Below, one piece after another: positions 28,332 through 40,800 of a stretch of 64,000 nt of DNA (position 1 is the stretch's first letter; every line of letters begins with the position of its first letter). The stretch lies in assembly GCF_963678635.1 (NCBI RefSeq), contig NC_087062.1:89007845-89071844 (forward strand), given 5' to 3'. Under the pieces are notes generated by a model. It worked only from the letters and a program-made list of their open reading frames with translations. It made no database searches and had not been told where the DNA came from. Source of the DNA: Symsagittifera roscoffensis (lineage: Eukaryota > Xenacoelomorpha > Acoela > Convolutidae). The position numbers were made by a program, and so were the translations under genes.

Positions 28332-28880
28332 TTGTTGTTTCGACTTTCGTAACGAAAGTAACGGAATATTTGTGATCGGGGTGGGTTTTTTTCTTCAGAA
28401 AAGTGTCTGATTTGTAACCAGCCATTTGTAACAGAATTTTTGAAAATCATTCAAAAGGTATTGTTGTTTTGAGCTTAAATTTGAAAAAAAAAACATTTCA
28501 CCTGCGATAATTTTTGTAAAATTATGGTGGTTTAAAGATTGCGAGTTTGGTCAATTTGGGACAGTTAACGCGCGATATATTTCGCGCTTTTAACGCGTAA
28601 GCGGAGATTAAATCCGTATTAGAAATCGTTCTAAATTAGTTGAAAGAAGCTTATTTGCCATAATTGATTTGTTACAAGGAGCAAAATCTATTGTTTTGTA
28701 CTTTATATGGCGTCTGGGGGATGATTGTCATACAAAACTTTTCAAATTTGAGAAAAAAAAAGTTTTTCATTTTATTTTATTTCATTTAATTTTTTTATGT
28801 TGTTTATATTAATACTGCTCTATAAACGTTAAAAGGCAGTCGGAACTTTCAAGGCTTCGCCCTGATACGAGCAGTCTTGT
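28332..28880 (-). repeat. Hairpin-ended repeat family, copy C (full length)
   Basis: Reverse orientation, about 549 bp. Tail end: GTTTCGACTTTCGTAACGAAAG at 28337. Head end: GGCTTCGCCCTGATACGAGC at 28853, then AGTCTTGT. The middle carries the shared TTTCGCGCTTTTAACGCGTAAGCGGAG region. Confidence 0.85.
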
Positions 28881-29239
28881 TCTTAGTTTGTACAAGATTA
28901 TGTGGGATTGAGTCAGCATCTGATACATTGAATAGGAATGATCTAAGACAACGATAAAAATAATTATATTTTGGACTGAGACAAGATCAATTTTTCTTCA
29001 TTTGGAAGAAGAAAAGCAAACAAAATAAACATTTCACTAACTGTAATGCAAGGTTTTGAAAGTTTTTCCCATGAAATCAGCGAATCATTTGGATCATAAA
29101 CCACCAAAAGCAGTTTTTATTTGAAGCAAAAAAACTTTCAATAAATTTTCTGGATTCGAAGCTGGTGTATCATTGAGTCTATGTTAAGCAGTGAGGAGCT
29201 TTTTAGTAATTTTTCTAGAATAAAAACATTGGAACCAGA

Positions 29240-29740
29240 GGACAGGTTGAAGACCTCTATGTAGACCCCTATGTATTAACATAGGCTATAGAGTATCCGG
29301 TCTTCACCCTATGTATTAACATAGGCTATAGATTTCCCAATGTATTAAGATAGGGAATAGGTTTCCCAATGTATTATGATACCAGGTTTCAGATGGTAAG
29401 TTTCAGATGGTAAGTTTTTTTCGGCGCCCGAATTTCCCATGTATAGTGTATAGATTTCCCTATGTATAAGAAATTCATTGTAGGGAATTAAGAACCCAAT
29501 AGGGAATAGGATTCCTAATGTATTACGATGGTAAGGTTTCAGATGGTAAGTTTTTTTTCGGCGCCCGAATTTCCCATGTATAGTGTATAGATTTCCCTAT
29601 GTATAAGAAACTCATTGAAGGGAAGTAAGAACTCAATAGGGAATAGGATTCCTAATGTATTACGATGGTAAGGTTTCAGATGGTAAGATGGTAAAGTTTC
29701 AGATGGGAAGATGGTAAGTTTCAAAAAACTTTTGGCACCC
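29240..29740 (+). repeat. Tandem repeats of ~137 bp and shorter units
   Basis: A unit containing GATGGTAAGTTTTTTTCGGC, GCCCGAATTTCCCATGTATAG and GGGAATAGGATTCCTAATG occurs near 29405-29535 and again near 29542-29680. Shorter repeats of CCCTATGTATTAACATAGGC flank it on the left and GATGGTAAG repeats on the right. CCTATGTATTAACATAGG is itself an inverted repeat. Confidence 0.8.
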
Positions 29741-29982
29741 GAGTTTTTTGGAGCTCGATTTTTCCAATTTTCCAGATTGTAAATGTTTTCTTAATCAAAA
29801 AACAATATACAGTTACCTCAAATGTAGTCTTTAAAAATAGTTTTTTCAAAAAAAAGGTTAATTACAGAGAAAATACAATAATTCACAGCATCGTATACAA
29901 TTTTACTACATAATCTCTTACAAATTTAGAGGTTTAGTATGTATTCCATCACATTCAACTTCCCGTTTAGGGTAAAAATAGC

Positions 29983-32900
29983 TCAGTCCTTTTTTAGTTT
30001 GTCCATAAGTTGCGACTGCATGGTTAATCGTTTTAAATCCTCTATTCGTTGACTTAAATTCACTGCCTCATCCAGTACTTGTCGATACTTCGCCATCGGT
30101 CCATCTCCAGAGTCTTCTAATGCACGTTTTTTCAGACCTTTACTGCTAAACTTATATTTTTGACTTTTACTATCGTAACAACAGTAGGTTTTACTACTCA
30201 GGCATAACATTTAGGTGCTTCTGAACTCCTCTTTGAACAATCCTGGTTCTCTCTTGTCATGTTTCTTATGTTTAGAACAGCAAGTACGGGGAAAAATTTG
30301 TTTTTTGCATCTGCTCTGAAGTCGTCTCGACAGTCCTTGCTTCGCCTTTCGGTCCATTCTGCTCGCCTGCTGGGAAGGATACAATCATCTTAATCTTCTT
30401 CTGCCAAAGCCAAATAGATGGAATCTGTATCCATTTCGAGTTCTTCGATTTTGTTGACATCGCAAAATTTATCGAAAAAGTTATAATACAGCTCCAACAT
30501 TCTCAACTTGGCATACTGTAGTATAAAGAATCCTAGTATAATTGGTTCACAATGCTCTATTTTAGATTTAACAAGTTCCACTTCATACAAATCTTTAGCT
30601 ACGATATTGAGTCTCTTGAAGAATTGGTTATTGATAGCCTTGTAGGTTTTTTCGTCTACAAGATATTTTGTCATTGTATGTTTTGATCTGTTTTATTATT
30701 TGATAGCCATAGGAACTGTTTCCTAGAAGTTTCATTGTTTCGGCTACTACGCCAGATAATGGATTCTAATCGCTGGCTCGCCTAGCATCAACAACAGACT
30801 GAACAAAACTGTTGAATACTTTACGCGGTGTGTATTGTACAAATCGATGAATTTTTGTACACTGTAGTCCAAGATCCAAGTAAAAGTTGCAAAATGGTGT
30901 GATAAGTTTTCCGTTGGTTAACTTGAAGCTCGTTATCAACATTCGTTGCGGTTGTTTTAACAAATGGTTTTCTTCCGCATATGTCTTCATATATTCACCA
31001 ATATCGTTTCTGGAAACATCAATACTTTTGAAAATAGGTGGGAAATTGAAAAGTTTTTAAAGCTCATCTGGAACAATCAGATCGCATTGCACATAGCCGA
31101 AAATTGTTTCATTTCTAATGTTTGGCACTAGTGAATTGGCAGAAAGAGGTCTTTTGAAGGGAAAGTGAATTCTAACGTGATTTTTTACGTCTACATCGTT
31201 TTTAAATTAATCCCACCAACTACACTCCCACATTTCTTCTATAGAGTATCTTTTTTCTCGAATGTAATATTTTCGAAGCTCATCCATTTCTCTTTTCTTG
31301 GTTCCTCGTTTGATATCATCATCAGTTAGGCTCGGTCTAGTTTCTTGACAAGGACAAAAATGGAAATAACAACCCATTGCTTCAAAGACAGTCTTACAAT
31401 GGTCGCAATAACCATCAACACTAAAGCAATCAATTTTTTTCTGTTTTCCTGTAGTGTAGTAACTCTCAATTTTACATTCAGGTCTGGTTGCTTGAAAAAA
31501 TGACATGAACATATTTTCAAATGTTCAAACTCGATTTTGCCTTGCCTTGAATTTTTGTGTTTCTTCATCGTAGTCCCATCTCGTATACAAACCTGTGGGC
31601 ATATCCTGACGCATAGAATAAGGATAGAGTTGACTAGCATCAAACCCAACGATTGATTTACACAAATTTTTTGATTTTCGAATAAAGGTTTCATTTGCTT
31701 CTGCTTTCCTTGTGAAAACAATTGAGGGACCACCGGTCATATCACCGGGCAAGTCACTATCACTCGAAAAGAATGGGTAAAACTTATAGTCGGTTGATTA
31801 GTGTAGACAGATATTGGCTAGATTCGGTAGTGTGCAGCCGAGCTTTAACATGTCTATCCCTTTGTCATGATAAAATTCAATCATTTTCTGCATAGTATCA
31901 AGCGTAGGAACAACATCCTTGTTGTTATACCACCGTAGAAAATCGCGAAATGTTGTCATCTTTTCCTGTTCCCAGATAGATTTAAGGTAGTTGTAGTTTT
32001 CCAATCCCGTAGGTGGTTTGGTTTTGAGGCCGAGTTTTTTCAAGGCTTGCTCTTCAGTTATCCCAGTATTGAGAAGCTTCTGAAAATCGTCATACTCTTT
32101 ATCGAGAGGGTTACTATTCTTCAGTTTGCCGTAGAAGTCATCATACGAGGGTATTTGTTGTTCATCAAGCTTGTTGGGAGAATCAAACCACTCGTATGGA
32201 AAGTATCCTTTCATCTCACTGGCTTTGTGAGCTTTTAGAAACGAGTCTGAAGTAGTAGCTCCACCCAAATTTTCATAATGTCCTGAAGCTGAACATAACC
32301 AAATTTGAAGAAAACAAAGTCGTTTGCTTTCTTGATAACTGAAAATTCAATTCCGTTTTCGTTGATAAGATAGGGAATGAGGTATGATTTAATGAGGTTT
32401 ATATCATGCCGACCACTGTTGAATCCAAATACTGGCAGAGTATTGGTCTATCTCTCTAGATGTTGCATCCAATCAATCAATTTTTTGAATCCAAAGAAAG
32501 TGAGTGGATGCGTCTGTTTTTTCCTCATTACGAAATATGCTGAAAGTTGTGTGTAGTCGCTTCTCGATGTTATTTTCAATTTCCAGAAACTTTGTTCTCA
32601 TTTCGATTTTATTTTTTTTCCGCTAACAACAATGAGGGATTGTGGATCTTTGTCACACAAAAATATGGGTTTTTCAAGCAAATGGGATGAAATTGACACT
32701 GATATGGATTCATGCTTCCCGATCCAAGTTATTGTTTTGGTTGGTTTTAGTTCTTCGGATGGCACGCAAATTGATTCAAAGTCAAAAATAGCGATATTTT
32801 TGAATAAAGTTTGTTCTATTGTGTACTCAATATTGAACCCATCCAGTTTTTCAAACAACGTCTCTCGTAGAGTTTAAACATTTTTGGGGTAAATGTTTTT

Positions 32901-33420
32901 GATTCGGTCCTTGCAACAGAGAAGATGGCGGTTGAAGTGGTCTGCTTTGTGGAAAAATGTATCGCAAGATGGGCATCGGAAGTATTTGAAGAAGTTGTCG
33001 ATGTTATTGACGTAAATAATGTGGTTGTTGTATCGTAGAAGTTTCACTGTATTCTCGTATTTACCGAATCTTCTCCGAGCTAGTTCTCCCACGAAGTCGC
33101 CGTCTTCAATGTCGATATCGTGGATAAAGATGTTTTTCACTACATCTTCAACTATTGGTAGATTATCCATCGAAACTCCACGAAATTGTTTCGGTTCACA
33201 ACCCGATTTTTCCAGAAAATCATTAAAGATCTTGGAAGTGGATGTTTCAAGACTAGATGTTCCATGTAAATGAACTGCAAGCGCTGAAACAAACACAAAT
33301 TGTCGTTGTATGGTTGTTTTGTGTCTTGATCCGAAACCAAACAATTAACATGGTTATTCCTCAGAAGTGGTTCGGGAATCACTGAATCTGGACATCCCAT
33401 GGGTACGTTTTTCTGCACGT
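29983..33420 (-). pseudogene. Decayed DNA polymerase B of Polinton/adintovirus type
   Basis: Protein fragments in several frames lie in the correct order on the minus strand. A zinc-finger-like N-terminal region (CPSCDTFFHKADHFNRHLLCC, near 32940) comes first. The exonuclease motif I IFDFES (near 32790) and KGYFPYEWFDSP (near 32200) follow, then FRDFLRWYNNKDVVPTLDTM. Polymerase motif A FDASQLYPYSM (near 31640), CDHCKTVFEAMGCYFHFCPC, EEMWECSWW and the palm with MDTDSIYLA (near 30420) follow. The C-terminal part ends at 29983. At least six frame changes or stops break it. The family is the protein-primed type-B polymerase of Polintons and adintoviruses. No Polinton integrase, ATPase or capsid gene is visible nearby. 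Confidence 0.88.
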
Positions 33421-33439
33421 TTGCAATAAATGTTTCGTA

Positions 33440-33629
33440 CTAGGGGCAAAATCTGTCTCTATTTACATTATATGGCGTGTGGGGAGATGATTTTTGTCAA
33501 AAAACTCAAATTTAATTTTTTTTTTTCATTTTTTTTACATTTAATTTTTTTTCAGGTTATTACTGCTCCATGCACCTTAAAAAGCAGTCGGAATTTCTGA
33601 GGCTTCGCCCTGATACGAGCAGTCTTGTT
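33440..33629 (-). repeat. Hairpin-ended repeat family, copy D (head half)
   Basis: Reverse orientation; ends GGCTTCGCCCTGATACGAGC then AGTCTTGTTA. Only the head and the conserved TATGGCGTGTGGGG block remain. Confidence 0.75.
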
Positions 33630-33879
33630 ATCATGTGTAGAATCAAAAGTCAAATTTTCTACCGCCAAATTGAACCAAATGACTTTTTGATAGAACACAA
33701 CCAAGAAAAGCACAAAGTTTATTATAGCGACCTTTGTGTTTCATATGAAAAGAAATGTTATAAGGCCACTGTGTTTTTTTACACTTTGTATGTAAAGATA
33801 CTCCTGCTATTTGCGGAAATAATTAAGTCTAAAAGCTAGGCTTGCATTTTTTGAAAAAGAAAAAAAATTACAAAATTTT

Positions 33880-34256
33880 AAGTTTTTTTAAATCATCCAC
33901 CTCACCCCATATAAAGCAACAAAGTGATAGATTTCGCTCCTAGTAAAGTAAAAATTATGACAAATAGCTTGTTTCAATCAATTTGGGAACGATTTATACG
34001 AGTCATTAAATTTCCGCTTACGCGTTAATAGCACGAAATACATCGCGCGTTAATTGTTCCAAATTGGCCAAAATGGCAATCTTTAAACCCCCAGAACTTT
34101 ATAAAAAATGATCACAAGTAAAACATTGATTCAAATTTGAGCTCAATACATCAATTCTTTTCGGATTATGAAAAAAAATCTGTCAAAATTTGCTAGTTAA
34201 AAGTCGAAATTTGTCTGCAGTTACTTCGTTACTTTCGTTACGAACGTCGAATCAAA
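33880..34256 (+). repeat. Hairpin-ended repeat family, copy E (body and tail)
   Basis: Forward orientation, beginning within the CACCTCACCCCATATAAAGC block and ending in GTTACTTTCGTTACGAACGTCG. It contains CCGCTTACGCGTTAATAGC and CGCGCGTTAATTG. With copy D it looks like one split or rearranged element, since the two halves face opposite ways. Confidence 0.75.
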
Positions 34257-34298
34257 AACTTGAAAGGCGGCAGAGAGTGCAAAAGAGTCCTAATTTCA

Positions 34299-34803
34299 GA
34301 CAAGACTGCTCGTATATCAGGGCAAAGCCTTGAATGTTCCGATTATGTCCCTTCATCTCTATCGAATAGTTTTTGGGAAAAAATACTGAAAATCTATAAA
34401 TTTTGGACAGCATATCAAAGATCAAGTGTAAAAATTTGAGTCACACGAAACTAATACGATCGATTAGCTATAGCCTCAATTCAAATTGGAACGGTTTTGT
34501 GTTGCGAGATAATTCTCCACGCATAAATAATTTGCGTTACGCTTTTAACATTATGAATAAAATGTTCCAATCGCTCATAAGTCCAGAGCATGGCCAAATT
34601 GGCAATTTTCAAACTCCCAGAACTTTGCAAAAAATGATCGGAGGTAAAAATATCTTTTTACATTTGATTTAAGGGAGTCGATATCTTTAACGGGATATAA
34701 AAGTTTCTTGTCAAGAACTGTTATTTCGATCGACCAAAATTGACTGAATAAAAAATACCACACCGAGCCTAAATATTCCGTTTTCTTCGAAAGTCGGAAC
34801 AAC
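34299..34803 (+). repeat. Hairpin-ended repeat family, copy B (full length)
   Basis: About 505 bp. Head ACAAGACTGCTCGTATATCA and AGGGCAAAGCCTTGA; tail TTCCGTTTTCTTCGAAAGTCGGAAC. The tail ends 44 bases from the stop codon of the Cys-rich host exon. Confidence 0.85.
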
Positions 34804-34846
34804 AATAAATTTTATCCAAGATTGTATCTCGTAATACAAATTATTT

Positions 34847-37800
34847 TTACACAAACTTTTTTAGTTCACTTTTTAATGGTAATCTTCTGCGTCTAGCAGT
34901 ATTCATTGAACTAGAACCTCCTTGCTGCTGTGACATGCATATCCAAGGCTGACCTCGGCAAATAACATTCCTTCGGAACCATCTGAAGGTCAAAAAGTCA
35001 GCCGGGTTTCCATAGGGAATCGAGTGGGTCAAGTTGCGTTTATTGTGACCCAAAACATAAGGAACTCCAGGCATGTATGGCGAGTAAATATAAGGATGGT
35101 CTTCTCGTAATAACTCGCCAGACCCGAAACCTACTTTGGTCACGACATTGGCTCGGCATCTCGGAAGATAAAATGCTCGGATGTAATTGAGTCGTTTGTT
35201 ATTCTCGTCGAGCGTGTAGTTCACCATTTTAGACAAGTATTCGACGGGCGGCATTATCATTTTGGTGAACCCGTATCTGCGGTATAAATCACACTGAGCT
35301 TTGCAACAGCCTCCATCGCGGTAGAATATGTTGTGACGCCGGTGCATCTCAAGCATGGTTTGCTCGCAACTATCGATTACCGAAAACACCAATGTCTGTA
35401 CCTAAGCATATCAAACGGTAATTTCAGAAAGACCCACCTCAAAGTATCTAGATTGTATTATCTTCAATTAAAAAAGCAGCAGCAACTAAAAAAATGATTT
35501 TCAATCGATGAACTGTCATTTTTTAAACAATTCAAAGAAAAATTTGTGCAATTCAAAGATATTAAATACAGCACTGATATGAAAAGACCGGATAAATTGG
35601 AAAAAATAAAGTAAAAAGGCCTTTCTTAATTTTGGCTGACACTGGACAAGAGGTGATAGCAAAAAAGTTTCTAATACCGCCAGAATTAATATGGCTCAAT
35701 TCTGCTTTTTTTTTGGATAACTTCAGCCCAAAATTACCCCAAAAAGGTTCAGATTTGGCTTTTTTCAGTGAATCATCAATTACGCATTAACCACAAAATA
35801 TCGGGCCAACTACTGAGCTCACTAGTTCTAAGGGAGCCTCTTATACAATCCAAAATTTTTTAAAAAGGGTGTAATTATACCTGAATTCACAAAACATGCT
35901 TTGTTTTTGAATTTTAAATTGTTTGTGAAGTTCAAATTTTGCAAATTCGTTATTCTTTTAGTAATAAGTTTTTTCTAATGTGTTATAGATCTAATACTAT
36001 TTGAATTTTGATTTTTCTGCTTATTTGGTAATCGGTTAGTTTCAGTTTTGGTGACCTGAAATTATGTGTTATAATTGAAACTTTGGTAATTTAATCTGAG
36101 AATTTTGAGTTCTCAATTTTGATTGGCTACAAATAACTGAAATTAAATGTAAAACAGTCAGTCCCTCCATCAAGAGAGAGGTCACTGCCAGTTTTGAGCT
36201 ACTCTCAATTGAGAACTGTCTTGTTTACTTTGATACTGTCTTGTTTACCTTGGTACTGTCTTGTTTACCTTGGTACTGTCTTGTTTACCTTGGGTACCTC
36301 AAATCTTTTACTATTCTTTTATTTCAATTTAAATGGTCCGGAGTGGCAGTTTCTATGGTAAATGGTGTTCACGAACAAAGAAGACTTTTTAAAATCACTG
36401 TATTTGAGTTCTACCTTACTGGGGGGGGATTGATCTATGCATCCGATAAAATTTTTAAAAAGTCTTTTTTGTTTATTGAAAACATTTCAAAATTCGGCTA
36501 ATGTAATTTACGGATTTCAAGAAGAATTGATTATGATTGATTAAAAATGGATTATAATGCTACTATTTTTCGAAACAAAAAAAACATTATAATTGATTAT
36601 AATCGATTATAATCGATTATTTAAAGAAAAAAATTTCAAGTTTCGTTGAATTATAATCCATTTTAATTGATTATAATACATTTTAATCGATTATAATCCA
36701 ATATTTTTCAACAAACGTCAACGTTTCATTTTGTTTTGAATTGATGTGGGCTAAATGATTTTCATTGGTATCTATTTATTTTTTCATTTTTTTTTTTCAA
36801 TTCGATTTTTTTAAACAATTTTTCGAAAATAAGACCTTCAATTAGTGCGACCTCTGAAAAAAGTTTAAATTTGCAGAAACATGATAATAAACGTCTTCTC
36901 ATTAGTATTAACTACGTTGAGTTAACGTCTGTCCAGGGTAGCGGCAATTTAGCCGATAGAATTTAGGCCAAAAATAAATATAATAAGTGATGCCGAAAAT
37001 AATAATAATAATAAATTCTTTCTTTACAGTACCTTTACTGTCTTTTTTACCTTGGTACTGTCTTGATTACCATGGTACTGTCTTGTTTACCTTGGTTACC
37101 TCGGGTCTTTTACTATGATTTTTATTTCAATTTAAATGGTCCGGAGTGGCAGTTTCTATAGTAAATGGTGTTCACGAACAAAGAAGACTTTTAAAATCAT
37201 TGTATTTGAGTTTGACTTTACTGGGGGGATTGAACTAAGCATCCGATAAAATTTTCAAAAAGACTTTTTTGTTTATTGAAACCATTTACCCTTTTTACTG
37301 CCACTCCCGACCATAGTGTTTTTTGATTTATTATAAGAGATTTTCGGATTTTCGGAAAAATTATAATCAATTATAATTGATTATAATTTATTATATGTCA
37401 CAAAAAATGTTATCAACATAATGGATTATAAATATCGTTTAAACACCTAAATTTGGCTCGTATAATTATTTTTAATGTTGATAAAAGTACAATTATAATT
37501 GTAATATAATCGATTATTTTCTCTTTTTACTGAGTGCGGGTGGGACCTCGTGATTGATTGGCGCAAATAACGCCCCATTGAGTTTATAAACAGGTCCAGC
37601 AAGATGGTATTTTATTTCGTGGATGTGTTGCTTCAAAGCAGTAGTGGGTAATTTAGATCTAAATTCCGTTGGACTAAATAAGCGGCGTCTTTTGAGGTAA
37701 GTTGCTCAGTAATTGATCAGATATTTTGTTGTGATTTCTGATCTAAATAAAGGAGCAAAAATCAGCCCAAATTATGCAAACTAAATCTTCTTAAATTAGT

Positions 37801-40800
37801 TTTGGCGATTTTTGGCAATTTTTTTGGTGTCCTACAATTTAATGACATACAATTTAACACCGTACATTTTAAAACTTAGTCATTTCACTACTAAACAATT
37901 TAAATCGACAACAATATAACTCCTATTTTCCAGTTTAACACAGTACATTTTAACACCTAGTCATTTCACTATTAAAATTAATGCTTTATGAATTCCTTAT
38001 CTTAACTCTTATCACACCAAAGTTAATCCTGCAATTAACTTACGCACCATAATGAAAAACTTGGTTTATCTTAGTTATACATGCTAAAAGGAGGCTTCCC
38101 AATTTATATAAGACTCTTATCTACAGGTTTGTAATTTATTTTCAATTAGACTTTTCGCTAAACTTTTATGATTACTAAAAAAGCTGCTTGTGCTAATTCA
38201 AAACAATTTGCCGTAAAAATTCTGACAAAAATTAAATTCTGACAGTCACTTTATACTTTACTCAAGTGATAAGCAAACGCAAACAAAATAAACACATTAT
38301 GATTGAGTCTTCTTTCGAGTTCACAGTTTCATCTAAAAACAAGCCAATTCTTATAGCGTCCGGCCATGAATTTTATTTCAAGCGAAAAAATAAGTTTACA
38401 GAAAACTGGATTTGCTCAAAATATCAAACACATAAATGTCGAGCAACTGCCATTACTGAAAATAACGAATTAATCGAGACGCGTGGAGAGCATAACCACG
38501 ACATTTCAGCGGGAAAATCGGAGGCCCGAAATGTCATAAAGCATATAAAAGATCTCAGCGAGAGATTTACCCCGACTGTTGCAGTTGCCAGTGCGGTTTT
38601 GCCAATTACCAACGATTTGGCTACTCAGTTTGCTCTCCCAAGTAAAGACAAACTGATCCGAACTCTCCCAAGTAAAGACAAACATTTTTGTTTATTCTTT
38701 CGTATTATTGAAATTCAAATTTTAATCCTACTGAAATTTATGTCAGCTTTTTTTGAAAAGACGTTTCCTTGCAGACTCCCGGAAACGTAACTAAACGCAA
38801 GAACATGATTCGTGCCTTAGCAATTTATTCCCAGGACAATCGCCCTTATTTTCGGGATGCTAGGTTGGGACTAGGGGCTGGCAAACCCTTTAGCTTTGCG
38901 TTTATGTGCCAACAGTTCAAAAAAAGCTGACAAAGCGATCAGGTCATAAGTTTAAGTTCGAGAATGATTCTAAAAATAATGACTTTAAGGCTTTTGGCAT
39001 TGGTTAAACCTTTTTTTAATTTCTATACCGGCTGAAAATGTCTAGAAAATCAGGCCATATTAGTCAAAGGACGTCTAATTATTTGCGGGCTTTTGAAGTT
39101 CATTGAACTATTGCTTGTTTTTGGTTCATTTTGGAATGATTCATTGAAAATATTGGCAAGGCCATTTCATTTTGGTTTGAAACGTTTCATTGAAATCATT
39201 TGCAAGGTCATTTCTATTCAAAACTTACGCGAATTAAGTAGCGCAAATTTGTCTGGCTTTAAATGGCAAAAATTTCTCTCGTTTAATTCTTTGATGGTTA
39301 CCGAAATCCCCTTTGAAGTAAGTTTTCTTTTCATTTGGATTAAAACGGTGTTAAGTCATAGAAATTGTTTTAAAATGTAGCGATGTTATATTGCTAAGGC
39401 AACAAAAAGTAGGGAGTGAAATTGTAGGGTGTTAAGTTGTTTAGAGTTAAAAAGGGGGGAACAATTTTTTTGACATGCTTTTTGCTTCAAGTCGACTCAG
39501 TTTGAAGTGAACTCAGTTAGCAACCATTCTTTGTGAATATGGGTATAAAAAACAAAACTGCGCGAATCCTGAATGTTCCAACTGCGCTTTAAGACCATTT
39601 ACAAAAATTTTGGTCGAATAATTGACGAAATAATTAACAAAAAGGGTTTTTCCCTTTTCCCCAACGCTATGTACATTACAGAGAGTGTACTTAGCGTCTC
39701 CCAAGACTTACTTGGAAGACTAAATTGATTTTGGAACGCCCTAATCCGCCGCTTACGCGTGTTATAAAAACGCAATATTTCGCACAATAATCTCGCACAT
39801 CGGTCAAATTAGCTCTTTTCAAGCCCACGCAACTTTACTAAAAAACACAGGTAAACAATTGAAAAAAGTCTTTTCGATGGTTTAAAAAATTCCATAAAAG
39901 TTGTTTTGTTAAAAAGCCAAAAGTTGACGGAATAAAATAAACCACCTCAAACATAAACATTCCACTCCGTTTGTTCGAAAGTCTGAACAACTATGGGATA
40001 ATTGGTTTTCCAATTTCGACCAATTTTCTGCAAAAGGGGGAAAGATTTGAAAATACAAATTCAATTAGTTCTACGTTTTTTTTGCATTTCAGTTTGATAA
40101 TATGTGTAGAATAATGCGCGTGCGTCTCTAGTGACTATTTTTGTTGAATTTCATTTTCTGTTACGAACCTATAACCAATTCTGCTGGTTTTTTCACGCGC
40201 ACTGAAAATGAGACAAGACTTCTCGTATCAAGGCGAAGGTTCCGACTGTCTTTTAAGTTCTATGGAATAGTTTTCTCTTTCAAAAAAAAAGAAAAAAATT
40301 TCCAAAAAAACTTCAAAAATGTTTAAAACAAAGTGATTGATTTTGTATAAAGCAGAGCATTTAATAGACTAATTTTGATGCCTCAATTCAATTTAGAATA
40401 ACTTCTAAGACGGATCAAATCTCCGCTGACGCGTTAATAAGACGAAATATACTGTACTGATTTAAAGGGGACCGACCTATTACCAGACCGACCTTTTAGC
40501 AGAAAAGTTAGGCTCTTTTTCCTTCCCCCCCACCTCATTCAAACATGAACTTTATGGTCTAACGAGTAGTTTTACAAGTTTGATTATGAAGACCAAATAT
40601 GTTTGTCATGGCCTAATCAGTCTGCATGTCAATTTTCATGACAATCGGACAAAGTGAACAGTAACTTCAAATATAAAATTTTGCAGGTGGGGGGAAAAGG
40701 AAAAAGAGCCAAAAGTTATAACATGGACCTTTTACCAGACTCGATAAACAAATTTGATTGACAGATGTAATGGCGCCATTTGGTCTGGTTAAAGACAATG

